From assembly GCF_014257025.1 (NCBI RefSeq), contig NZ_JACMSF010000002.1:124001-188000 (forward strand): a DNA stretch of 64,000 nt, written 5' to 3'. The DNA is from Streptomyces cupreus. Lineage in GTDB: Bacteria; Actinomycetota; Actinomycetes; Streptomycetales; Streptomycetaceae. The notes below the pieces were generated by a model. That model worked only from the letters and a program-made list of their open reading frames with translations. It was not told the DNA's origin and did not search any database. Below, in pieces: positions 27,931 through 35,838 of this stretch. The first letter of the stretch is position 1. Every line of letters starts with the position of its first letter. The position numbers and the translations under genes are program-made.

Positions 27931-28407
27931 ATGGAGAACCACGGGCGCGGGCCCGCCCCACGCCCAACAGGCGACCCACTGCCCTACGAGGGAGTGTGGC
28001 GGTTCACCGCCTCGGCCGTCGACGCGTCCGTCCCGCAGGCGCGGCACGCCGTACGGGATCTGCTCTACCGCCAGGGGGTGCCGCTGACGGACGATCAGGT
28101 GCACGCCCTGCTGCTGATCGTCTCGGAGCTGGTCACGAACGCCGTCCGGCATGCGGCGCTGCTGTCGCCGATGCTCGCCGTGGAGGTCGCGGTGGGCGCC
28201 GAGTGGGTGCGGGTGTCCGTGGAGGACAACCACCCTTACCGCCCGACCGCCCTGGAGGCCGACCACGCCCAGACCGGCGGGCGCGGGCTGCTGCTGGTGC
28301 GGGAGGTCACCCGGGAGGCGGGCGGCGTCTGCGACGTCGAGCACACCGCGAGCGGCGGCAAGGTGATCTGGGCCGCCCTGCCGCTCAAGCCCGCGCACGT
28401 CCCGTAG
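27931..28407 (+). CDS. Anti-sigma-factor-like ATP-binding (HATPase_c) protein
   Basis: 158 aa from ATG at 27931; in-frame GTGs at 27895 and 27898 are alternative starts. This is a single GHKL ATPase domain as in SpoIIAB/RsbW-type regulators. The N-box Glu/Asn stretch is LLIVSELVTNAVRHAA, the G1-like block is VSVEDNHPYRP, and the glycine-rich TGGRGLLLVREV is the G2 region. Streptomyces carries many such solo kinases that bind sigma factors or anti-anti-sigma factors. No partner sigma factor is adjacent, so the target is unknown. Converges on idi with only 6 bp between the stops. Confidence 0.85.
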   Translation: MENHGRGPAPRPTGDPLPYEGVWRFTASAVDASVPQARHAVRDLLYRQGVPLTDDQVHALLLIVSELVTNAVRHAALLSPMLAVEVAVGAEWVRVSVEDNHPYRPTALEADHAQTGGRGLLLVREVTREAGGVCDVEHTASGGKVIWAALPLKPAHVP

Positions 28408-28413
28408 GGGGGC

Positions 28414-29007
28414 TCACCAGCCGGCGGACGGGCCCGTCAGTTCGCGCACCGCGGGACGGGCCGCGTCCAGCACGGTCATGAACCAGGACGAGAAGGTGTC
28501 CTTCGCGTGCCGCTCCGCCAGCTCCGCGGGCGTCACGAAGGCGGTGTCCCCGACCTCGGCCGGGTCGGGGTGCGGCGGGGACTGCACCAGGCCCACGAAG
28601 AGGTGGTTGTACTCCTGCTCCACCAGTCCCGAGTCCGGGTCCGGATGGTTGTAGCGGACCGTGCCTGCCTCCGCCATCAGCGACGGCGACACCCCGAGCT
28701 CCTCGTACGTCCGCCGGGCCGCCGCCGCGAAGGGTGCCTCACCGGGGTAGGGGTGGCCGCAGCAGGTGTTGGACCACACGCCGGGGGAGTGGTACTTGCC
28801 GAGCGCCCGCCGCTGGAGCAGCAGCCGGCCCCGCTCGTCGAAGAGGAACACGGAGAAGGCGCGGTGCAGCCGCCCCGGCGGCTGGTGGGCGGCGAGCTTT
28901 TCCGCGGTGCCGATCGTCACACCGTTCTCGTCGACCAGTTCGAGCAAAATCTCGTCTGCGGTGCCGTTCGACGGAGTGTGCGTCGCGGCGGCAGGTGTGA
29001 TCGGCAT
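28414..29007 (-). CDS. idi: Isopentenyl-diphosphate delta-isomerase, type I
   Basis: 197 aa from ATG at 29007 (MPITPAAATHTP). GAAGG lies 6 nt before this ATG and overlaps the in-frame ATG at 29013, which argues for the inner start. The enzyme interconverts IPP and DMAPP. The type I features are the Nudix-like block GHPYPGEAPFAAAARRTYEELG, the catalytic cysteine in SNTCCGHPYPGE and the catalytic glutamate in the EQEYNHLFVG segment. It would serve the hopanoid operon 10 kb downstream, since MEP-pathway output needs balancing for polyprenyl synthesis. Confidence 0.93.
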   Translation of the reverse strand: MPITPAAATHTPSNGTADEILLELVDENGVTIGTAEKLAAHQPPGRLHRAFSVFLFDERGRLLLQRRALGKYHSPGVWSNTCCGHPYPGEAPFAAAARRTYEELGVSPSLMAEAGTVRYNHPDPDSGLVEQEYNHLFVGLVQSPPHPDPAEVGDTAFVTPAELAERHAKDTFSSWFMTVLDAARPAVRELTGPSAGW

Positions 29008-29173
29008 ACCCATCCTTCACATCGGTTGTGCGCCCCAAGTGTGCCGCACGAATCCGGCACTCCCGGCAGTTGATCGTGCCCGGCGCGGCGAAGGCGGAAC
29101 CCTGGCGCGGCCCGGCTGTGGGAGTGAAGACGCCGCCGCGCGCTGGACCGCTGCGCTCCGTCGTGGACCGGTT

Positions 29174-30112
29174 TCAGTGGCAGAGCCGCGCCTCGTGCTC
29201 GGCGTGCCCGCCGGGCTCCAACTGGAAGGTGCAGTGCTCCACGTCGAAGTGGTCGCCGAGGCAGCCCTGGAGCTCGTGGAGCATTTTCTCGTGCCCGATC
29301 GCGCTGAGCGCCTCGGAGCTGACGACCACGTGCGCGGAGAGCACCGGCATACCGGAGGTGATGGTCCAGGCGTGCAGGTCGTGGACGTCCTCGACACCGT
29401 CCAGAGCCAGTATGTGGGCGCGCACCTCGGTCATGTCGACGCCCTTGGGGGCCGCCTCCAGCAGGACGTCGAGGGTCTCGCGCAGAAGCTTGACCGTGCG
29501 CGGCACGATCATGAGGCCGATGAGGAGCGAGGCGATCGGGTCGGCCGCCTGCCAGCCGGTCGTGAGGATCACCACCGCGGAGATCAGCACCGCCACCGAG
29601 CCCAGCGCGTCGGCGGCCACCTCCAGGAACGCCCCGCGGACGTTCAGGCTCTCCTTCTGGCCGCGCATCAGCAGGGTGAGCGAGATCATGTTCGCGACCA
29701 GACCGATCGCGCCGAACACGATGGTCAGCCCGCCCTCGGTCTCGGCCGGTGTGATGAACCGCTGGATCGCCTCGTACAGGACATAGCCGCCGACGCCGAG
29801 CAGCAGCAGACAGTTGGCGAGCGCGGCGAGGATCTCGGCGCGGGCGTAGCCGAAGGTGCGGTTGCCGGTCGCGGGGCGGCTCGCGAAGTGGATGGCCAGC
29901 AGCGCCATGGCGAGCCCCACCGCGTCGGTCGCCATGTGCGCGGCGTCCGCGACGAGGGCGAGCGAGTCGGCGACCACACCGCCGACGATCTCCACCACCA
30001 TCACGGTGAGCGTGATCGACAGCGCGATACGCAGCCTGCCGCGGTACGCCGCGGTCGCCGTACCGCCGGCGTGACCGCCGTGCACGTGTCCGTGATCGTG
30101 CCCAGCCCCCAT
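29174..30112 (-). CDS. Cation diffusion facilitator (CDF) metal exporter, CzcD/ZitB-like
   Basis: 312 aa from ATG at 30112. The His-rich N-terminus MGAGHDHGHVHGGHAGG is typical of zinc-type CDF proteins. Six membrane segments follow. The first metal-site helix reads VVADSLALVADAAHMATDAVG with the Asp/His pair used for transport, and the second partner helix has the ILTTGWQAADPIASLLIG block. The cytoplasmic C-terminal domain (VEDVHDLHAWTITSGMPVLS) binds metal and dimerises. It is predicted to export Zn2+ or similar divalent ions. Confidence 0.9.
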   Translation of the reverse strand: MGAGHDHGHVHGGHAGGTATAAYRGRLRIALSITLTVMVVEIVGGVVADSLALVADAAHMATDAVGLAMALLAIHFASRPATGNRTFGYARAEILAALANCLLLLGVGGYVLYEAIQRFITPAETEGGLTIVFGAIGLVANMISLTLLMRGQKESLNVRGAFLEVAADALGSVAVLISAVVILTTGWQAADPIASLLIGLMIVPRTVKLLRETLDVLLEAAPKGVDMTEVRAHILALDGVEDVHDLHAWTITSGMPVLSAHVVVSSEALSAIGHEKMLHELQGCLGDHFDVEHCTFQLEPGGHAEHEARLCH

Positions 30113-30202
30113 GGAAAGCCGCCTCCCGTTTTCGCTGCCGGATCACAGTGAACTACGGGTGGGGGGTATCGAGCAACGCGGCACTGAACACCGTTGTCAT
30201 AT

Positions 30203-30237
30203 GCCCTGACCTGCAGAAACGATGCGCAGGTCAGGGC
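30203..30237 (-). terminator. Intrinsic terminator downstream of galE
   Basis: A perfect 12-bp stem, GCCCTGACCTGC (30203-30214) with its complement at 30226-30237, and an 11-nt loop. It begins 10 bp beyond the galE stop on the minus strand. Confidence 0.75.
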
Positions 30238-30246
30238 GCTGGGCGA

Positions 30247-31212
30247 TCATCCGCCGTGGTGCAGCAGCCACCCTCGCCACGCCGAGTCGACCATCTCGCC
30301 GACCGAGCGGCGGGCGGTCCAGCCGAGCTCGTCCGCGGCCCGCGCGGCCGAGGCGACGGCCCGCGGCGCGTCCCCGGGACGGCGGCCTTCCACGACGGGC
30401 GGCCGGGCGTCGCCGGTGATCTCGCCGATGACGTCGATCAGTTCGCGCACGGAGACGCCCTCGCCGCGGCCGATGTTCACCGTCAGATCACCGATCGGGT
30501 CGGAGAGCCGACGGGCGGCCGCGAGATGGGCCTCGGCGAGGTCGGCGACATGGATGTAGTCGCGGACGCACGTGCCGTCCGGCGTCGGATAGTCGTCGCC
30601 GAAGATCCGCGGGGCCTCGTCGCGGGTGAGCCGGTCGAAGACCATGGGCACGATGTTGAAGACGCCGGTGTCGGCGAGCTCGGGCGCGGCGGCGCCGGCC
30701 ACGTTGAAATACCGCAGGCAGACCGTGGAGATTCCGTGTGCCCGCCCGGCGGCCCGTACCAGCCACTCGCCGGTGAGCTTTGTCTCGCCGTACGGGTTCA
30801 CCGGCGCGCACGGGGTGTCCTCGGTGATGAGGTCCACATCCGGGTTGCCGTAGACGGCGGCCGAGGAGGAGAAGACGAACCGCCGGACACCGGCCTCGGC
30901 CACCGCGTCCAGGAGCGTGGCCAGACCGCCCACGTTCTCCCGGTAGTAGCGAGTCGGCTGTGCCACGGACTCGGCGACCTGCTTGCGCGCGGCGAGATGC
31001 ACCACACCCGTCACCGCGTGCTCCGCGAGCACCCGCTTGAGCAGGTCGCCGTCGAGGGACGAGCCCTGGATCAGCGGCACACCCTCGGGCAGCCGTGCGG
31101 GCACCCCGGCCGAGAGGTCGTCCAGCGCCAGCACGCGCTCGCCGGCATCGGTCATGGCCCGCGCCACGTGTGCCCCGATGTATCCCGCCCCGCCTGTGAT
31201 CAGCCATGTCAT
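30247..31212 (-). CDS. galE: UDP-glucose 4-epimerase
   Basis: 321 aa from ATG at 31212. It is an extended short-chain dehydrogenase/reductase: MTWLITGGAGYIGAHVARAM is the NAD-binding start. The catalytic Ser/Tyr/Lys set appears in FVFSSSAAVYGNP and NPYGETKLTGEWL, and RYFNVAGA and DGTCVRDYIHVADLAEAH are GalE hallmarks. It supplies UDP-galactose from UDP-glucose. It is divergent from the envelope-polymer operon starting at 31490 and may provide a sugar nucleotide for it (inference). The reading frame continues upstream to 32010 but that part is antisense to the next gene. Confidence 0.92.
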   Translation of the reverse strand: MTWLITGGAGYIGAHVARAMTDAGERVLALDDLSAGVPARLPEGVPLIQGSSLDGDLLKRVLAEHAVTGVVHLAARKQVAESVAQPTRYYRENVGGLATLLDAVAEAGVRRFVFSSSAAVYGNPDVDLITEDTPCAPVNPYGETKLTGEWLVRAAGRAHGISTVCLRYFNVAGAAAPELADTGVFNIVPMVFDRLTRDEAPRIFGDDYPTPDGTCVRDYIHVADLAEAHLAAARRLSDPIGDLTVNIGRGEGVSVRELIDVIGEITGDARPPVVEGRRPGDAPRAVASAARAADELGWTARRSVGEMVDSAWRGWLLHHGG

Positions 31213-31489
31213 GGTCGCCCACCCTATGCTCAGCCCCCGCGACCGTAGGAAATGCGGTAAATGTCCGCTCTGGAAGCGCAGTTTGTGGGCCGGGCCCCGT
31301 TTCCCCGATGATGATCGCGGCAAGGGCGTGTGCGAACCACGTCGATCGGGCCGTGAAACGGGCGGTGAACGCCACGTTCCCGGTATCCGATAGCCTCTGC
31401 CGACATGCCGCCCGGGTGTCACGGACCAGGGGCGCCCCACCATGTCAATGACCGGCGCCCGCGCGTCGGCACCCAGGGAGTGAGTTCGG
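31213..31489. promoter_or_regulatory. Divergent control region between galE and the envelope-polymer operon
   Basis: 277 bp without a convincing gene. It must carry the promoters of galE and of the TTG-start gene at 31490, for which AGGGAG at 31475-31480 is the ribosome site. I could not identify a confident -35/-10 pair or a clear long dyad here. Confidence 0.3.
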
Positions 31490-33283
31490 TTGTCGACCGC
31501 CATCCTCACCGGCCAGCCGGTCCCCGGAGCGTCGATCGAGGGCGATCTGCGCTCCCTCGGCTTCGACGTCCGGACCGCCGCCGACGCCGCGGAGGCCGAG
31601 ACGCTGCTGGCCCGGGTGCCGAGCCAGGAGCGGGTCGCCCTGGTCGACGCCCGCTTCGTCGGCCATGTGCACGCGCTGCGCCTGGGCCTGACCGACCCCC
31701 GCTTCCCGCTCGCCGCGATTCCGGGCGCGGTCACGGCCCAGCCCGCCGCCCGGCAGGCCCTGACCCGCGCGCTGGCCCGCGAGAACTCCGCCGGGGGAAC
31801 CACCCTCGTCGACAGCCTCGCCGACCGCCTCGTCGGGGCCCTCGACACCGAGGTGCACCGGCCCGAACTCGGCAGCCTGGTCGCGGAGGTCCCCACCGAC
31901 CCCCAGGCCCGCAATGAGGCGCGGCAGTCCGTCGCCGCCGTCGACGACGAAGCCGTACGCCTGAAGTCGGCGGTGAAGGCCCGCGACGGCTTCTTCACCA
32001 CCTTCTGCATCAGCCCCTACTCCCGCTACCTCGCCCGCTGGTGCGCGCGGCGCGGCCTGACCCCGAACCAGGTCACCACCGCATCCCTGCTCACCGCGCT
32101 CATCGCGGCGGGCTGCGCGGCCACCGGCACCCGCGGCGGCTTCGTCGCGGCCGGCGTGCTGCTGCTGTTCTCCTTCGTGCTGGACTGCACCGACGGCCAG
32201 CTCGCCCGCTACTCCCTGCAGTACTCCACGCTCGGCGCCTGGCTGGACGCCACCTTCGACCGGGCCAAGGAGTACGCCTACTACGCGGGCCTCGCCCTCG
32301 GAGCCGCCCGCGGCGGCGACGACGTATGGGCCCTCGCCCTCGGCGCGATGGTCCTGCAGTCCTGCCGGCACGTCGTGGACTTCTCCTTCAACGAGGCCAA
32401 CCACGACGCCACCGCCAACACCAGCCCCACCGCCGCCCTCTCCGACAAGCTCGACAGCGTCGGCTGGACGGTCTGGGTGCGCCGCATGATCGTGCTGCCC
32501 ATCGGCGAGCGCTGGGCGATGATCGCTGTCCTGACCGCGGTCACGACACCGCGGATCACCTTCTACGCCCTGCTCATCGGGTGTGCCTTCGCCGCCACCT
32601 ACACCACGGCGGGCCGCGTGCTCCGCTCCCTGACGCGCAAGGCCAACCGCACCGACCGGGCCGCGCAGGCACTGTCCGACCTCGCGGACTCCGGCCCCCT
32701 CGCCCTGGGCTTCGCCGAGGCGTTCAAGAACCCCGCGCGGGGGTTGCCGGGCTTCACCGCCCCCGCCGTGGCCCTGCTCGGCGGTCTCGTGGTCGTCGCC
32801 ACTTCCGCGCTCACCGACTTCGGCGGACCGTGGCCGATCGTCGCGGCCCTCTTCTACGCGGTGACCTCGGGTCTCGCCGTCGCCCGCCCCCTCAAGGGCG
32901 CCCTCGACTGGCTGGTCCCGCCGTTCTTCCGGGCGGCCGAGTACGGCACCGTGCTGGCCCTCGCTGTCAACGCCGGGGTGAACGGAGCCCTTCCTGCGGC
33001 TTTCGGGCTGGTGGCCGCTGTCGCCTACCATCACTACGACACGGTCTATCGCATCCGCGGCAACGCGGGCGCGCCCCCGCACTGGCTGGTGCGGGCGATC
33101 GGGGGGCACGAGGGCCGGACGCTGGTGGTCACGGTGCTGGCCGTGCTGTTCACCGCCGCACAGTTCAAGGTCGCGCTCACGGTCCTGGCCGTGGCCGTGG
33201 CACTGGTGGTGCTCGTCGAGAGCATCCGCTTCTGGGTCTCCGCTGGAGCCCCTGCCGTACACGATGAAGGAGAACCCGCATGA
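31490..33283 (+). CDS. DUF5941 CDP-alcohol phosphatidyltransferase with N-terminal extra domain
   Basis: 597 aa from TTG at 31490, preceded by AGGGAG. Residues 1-165 form an alpha/beta domain with receiver-like spacing (LGFDVRTAADAAEAETLLA, then VALVDARFVGH). Residues 195 to about 400 are the CDP-alcohol phosphatidyltransferase. It has the full motif D232-xx-D235-G-xx-A239-R240-x8-G249-xxx-D253-xxx-D257, within DCTDGQLARYSLQY and LGAWLDATFD, flanked by membrane helices. The C-terminal third carries more hydrophobic segments. All four catalytic Asp are present. It likely joins a CDP-activated polyol to a hydroxyl acceptor at the membrane. First gene of a tightly packed operon. Confidence 0.85.
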   Translation: MSTAILTGQPVPGASIEGDLRSLGFDVRTAADAAEAETLLARVPSQERVALVDARFVGHVHALRLGLTDPRFPLAAIPGAVTAQPAARQALTRALARENSAGGTTLVDSLADRLVGALDTEVHRPELGSLVAEVPTDPQARNEARQSVAAVDDEAVRLKSAVKARDGFFTTFCISPYSRYLARWCARRGLTPNQVTTASLLTALIAAGCAATGTRGGFVAAGVLLLFSFVLDCTDGQLARYSLQYSTLGAWLDATFDRAKEYAYYAGLALGAARGGDDVWALALGAMVLQSCRHVVDFSFNEANHDATANTSPTAALSDKLDSVGWTVWVRRMIVLPIGERWAMIAVLTAVTTPRITFYALLIGCAFAATYTTAGRVLRSLTRKANRTDRAAQALSDLADSGPLALGFAEAFKNPARGLPGFTAPAVALLGGLVVVATSALTDFGGPWPIVAALFYAVTSGLAVARPLKGALDWLVPPFFRAAEYGTVLALAVNAGVNGALPAAFGLVAAVAYHHYDTVYRIRGNAGAPPHWLVRAIGGHEGRTLVVTVLAVLFTAAQFKVALTVLAVAVALVVLVESIRFWVSAGAPAVHDEGEPA

Positions 33284-34032
33284 TCGGCCTCGTGCTGGCG
33301 GCCGGCGCCGGACGGCGTCTGCGCCCCTACACCGACAGCCTTCCCAAGGCTCTGGTGCCGGTGGGCCCCGCGGGCATAGAGGGCGAACCAACGGTTCTCG
33401 ACCTCACCCTCGCCAACTTCGCCGAGATCGGTCTCACCGAGGTCGCGATCATCGTCGGCTACCGCAAGGAGGCCGTGTACGAGCGCAAGGCGGCGCTGGA
33501 GGCCAAGTACGGCCTCAAGCTCACCCTCATCGACAACGACAAGGCCGAGGAGTGGAACAACGCCTACTCCCTGTGGTGCGGCCGTGACGCCCTCAAGGAC
33601 GGCGTGATCCTCGCCAACGGCGACACCGTCCACCCGGTCTCCGTCGAGAAGACGCTGCTCGCCGCCCGCGGCGACGGCAAGAAGATCATCCTCGCCCTCG
33701 ACTCCGTGAAGTCGCTCGCGGACGAGGAGATGAAGGTCGTCGTCGACCCCGACAAGGGCGTCACGAAGATCACCAAGCTGATGGACCCGTCCGAGGCCAC
33801 CGGCGAGTACATCGGCGTCACCCTCATCGAGGGCGACGCCGCCCCCGAGCTGGCCGACGCCCTGAAGACGGTCTGGGAGACCGACCCGCAGCAGTTCTAC
33901 GAGCACGGCTACCAGGAGCTCGTGAACCGCGGCTTCACCATCGACACGGCGCCGATCGGTGACGTTCAGTGGGTGGAGATCGACAATCACGACGATCTCG
34001 CCCGCGGACGGGAGATCGCGTGCCAGTACTGA
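33280..34032 (+). CDS. Phosphocholine/polyol-phosphate cytidylyltransferase-like nucleotidyltransferase
   Basis: 250 aa, overlapping the upstream stop by 4 bp (ATGA). The nucleotidyltransferase signature LVLAAGAGRRLRPYTDSLPKALVPVG holds the GxGxR...K core. GVILANGDTVHPVS carries the metal-binding Asp, and EWNNAYSLWCGRDAL resembles LicC-type choline-phosphate cytidylyltransferases. VDPDKGVTKITK and GEYIGVTLIEGDAA follow the same family plan. The product is predicted to be a CDP-linked alcohol or sugar phosphate. Standing between two CDP-alcohol phosphatidyltransferases, it is the obvious source of their CDP substrate. Confidence 0.85.
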   Translation: MIGLVLAAGAGRRLRPYTDSLPKALVPVGPAGIEGEPTVLDLTLANFAEIGLTEVAIIVGYRKEAVYERKAALEAKYGLKLTLIDNDKAEEWNNAYSLWCGRDALKDGVILANGDTVHPVSVEKTLLAARGDGKKIILALDSVKSLADEEMKVVVDPDKGVTKITKLMDPSEATGEYIGVTLIEGDAAPELADALKTVWETDPQQFYEHGYQELVNRGFTIDTAPIGDVQWVEIDNHDDLARGREIACQY

Positions 34033-35081
34033 CCCGGCTGATTCCCTCGCCGCTCGTCGTGGACATCCGCCCGGGTGCCCTCGACGACCTGGGCTGTGTG
34101 CTCGCCGATGAGCGCATCTCGCACTCCGGCAAGCTTGCCGTCGCCGTCAGCGGCGGCTCCGGCGCCAAGCTGCGTCAGCGGCTGGAGCCGAGTCTGCCCG
34201 GCGCGACCTGGTACGAGGTCGGCGGGGGCACCCTCGACGACGCGGTCCGGCTGGCCGGCGACATAAAGGCCGGCCACTACGACGCGGTCGTCGGGCTCGG
34301 CGGCGGCAAGATCATCGACTGCGCCAAGTTCGCCGCGGCCCGGGTCGGCCTCCCGCTGGTCGCCGTACCGACGAACCTCGCGCACGACGGTCTGTGCTCG
34401 CCGGTCGCCACCCTCGACAACGACGCGGGCCGTGGCTCCTACGGTGTGCCCAACCCGATCGCGGTCGTCATCGACCTCGACGTCATCCGTGAGGCCCCGG
34501 TGCGCTTCGTGCGGGCCGGCATCGGCGACGCCGTCTCCAACATCTCCGCCATCGCGGACTGGGAGCTGGCCAACCGCGTCAAGGGCGAGAAGATCGACGG
34601 CCTCGCCGCCGCCATCGCCCGGCAGGCCGGCGAGGCGGTGCTCAGGCACCCGGGAGGCGTCGGGGACACCGACTTCCTCCAGGTGCTCGCCGAGGCGCTG
34701 GTGCTCAGCGGCATCGCCATGTCGGTGTCGGGCGACTCCCGCCCGTCCTCCGGCGCCTGCCACGAGATCAACCACGCCTTCGACCTGCTCTACCCGAGGC
34801 GGGCGGCCGCCCACGGTGAGCAGTGCGGACTGGGCGCGGCCTTCGCGATGTATCTGCGCGGAGCCCACGAGGAGTCGGCCTACATGGCCGGGGTGCTGCG
34901 TCGGCACGGGCTCCCGGTGCTGCCGGACGAGATCGGCTTCAGCACGGACGAGTTCGTCCGCGCGGTGGAGTTCGCCCCTCAGACCCGGCCCGGCCGCTAC
35001 ACGATCCTCGAACACCTCGACCTGAAAACCGACCAGATCAAGGACATCTACGCCGACTATGTCAAGGCCATCGGTAGCTGA
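34020..35081 (+). CDS. Glycerol-1-phosphate dehydrogenase-like iron/zinc alcohol dehydrogenase (EgsA/AraM type)
   Basis: 353 aa from GTG at 34020, overlapping the cytidylyltransferase by 13 bp. GGGTLDDAVRLAG, VVGLGGGKIIDCAKFAAAR and LVAVPTNLAHDGLCSPVA give the nucleotide-binding half. The metal ligands appear to be Asp123 (AHDG), His248 (CHEINHAFD) and His265 (AHGEQCGLG), the pattern of the AraM/EgsA family. Family members reduce dihydroxyacetone phosphate to sn-glycerol-1-phosphate. In a bacterial operon with a cytidylyltransferase and CDP-alcohol transferases it most simply makes the polyol phosphate to be activated. The exact substrate is inference. Confidence 0.83.
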   Translation: MPVLTRLIPSPLVVDIRPGALDDLGCVLADERISHSGKLAVAVSGGSGAKLRQRLEPSLPGATWYEVGGGTLDDAVRLAGDIKAGHYDAVVGLGGGKIIDCAKFAAARVGLPLVAVPTNLAHDGLCSPVATLDNDAGRGSYGVPNPIAVVIDLDVIREAPVRFVRAGIGDAVSNISAIADWELANRVKGEKIDGLAAAIARQAGEAVLRHPGGVGDTDFLQVLAEALVLSGIAMSVSGDSRPSSGACHEINHAFDLLYPRRAAAHGEQCGLGAAFAMYLRGAHEESAYMAGVLRRHGLPVLPDEIGFSTDEFVRAVEFAPQTRPGRYTILEHLDLKTDQIKDIYADYVKAIGS

Positions 35082-35838
35082 ACTCCGTCCGGTCGTCCAC
35101 CCCGCGGGGGTGAAGGACCGGCGCAGCGGTGAGCACTGGATGGGACGCCTCTACATGCGTGAGGTGTCCCTGCGGGTCGACCGCTACCTGGTCAACACCA
35201 GGGTCACGCCCAACCAGCTCACGTACCTGATGACCGTCTTCGGTGTGCTCGCGGCCCCGGCACTGCTCGTGCCGGGGATCCCGGGCGCATTGCTCGGCGT
35301 GGTCTGCGTCCAGCTGTACCTGCTGCTGGACTGCGTCGACGGTGAGATCGCCCGCTGGAAGAAGCAGTACTCGCTGAACGGCGTCTACCTCGACCGCGTC
35401 GGCGCCTACCTCACCGACGCCGCCGTCCTCGTCGGCTTCGGGCTGCGCGCCGCCGACCTGTGGGGCAGCGGCCGTATCGACTGGCTGTGGGCCTTCCTCG
35501 GCACACTGGCCGCGCTCGGCGCCATCCTGATCAAGGCCGAGACCGACCTGGTCGGCGTCGCCCGGCACCAGGGCGGGCTGCCGCCGGTCAAGGAGGCCGC
35601 CGCCGAGATGCGCTCCTCCGGCATGGCGCTGGCCCGCCGGGCCGCCGCCGCGCTGAAGTTCCACCGGCTGATCCTGGGCATCGAGGCGTCCCTGCTGATC
35701 CTCCTGCTGGCGATCGTGGACGAGCTGCGCGGCGACCTGTTCTACTCGCGGCTCGGTGTCGCCGTACTCGCCGGCATCGCGCTGGTGCAGACCCTGTTGC
35801 ACCTGGTGTCCATCCTCGCGTCGAGCAGGCTGAAGTGA
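35059..35838 (+). CDS. CDP-alcohol phosphatidyltransferase family membrane protein lacking the last motif Asp
   Basis: 259 aa, overlapping the dehydrogenase by 23 bp. The core motif reads D91-CV-D94-G-EI-A98-R99-x8-G108-xxx-D112-RVG-A116. The first three Asp are present, but the fourth (proposed catalytic base in characterised CDP-alcohol phosphotransferases) is Ala116. Membrane helices flank the motif (LLVPGIPGALLGVVCVQLYLLL, a helix near 125-145, and two near the C-terminus: LILGIEASLLILLLAIV and LGVAVLAGIALVQTLLHLVS). It could use another base, be a variant subfamily, or assist the first enzyme. Part of the envelope-polymer operon. Confidence 0.82.
   Translation: MSRPSVAELRPVVHPAGVKDRRSGEHWMGRLYMREVSLRVDRYLVNTRVTPNQLTYLMTVFGVLAAPALLVPGIPGALLGVVCVQLYLLLDCVDGEIARWKKQYSLNGVYLDRVGAYLTDAAVLVGFGLRAADLWGSGRIDWLWAFLGTLAALGAILIKAETDLVGVARHQGGLPPVKEAAAEMRSSGMALARRAAAALKFHRLILGIEASLLILLLAIVDELRGDLFYSRLGVAVLAGIALVQTLLHLVSILASSRLK

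Noticed and set aside
31213..31489. A specific -10/-35 pair for the envelope operon
   Set aside because: Several weak candidates exist but none with acceptable spacing and match.
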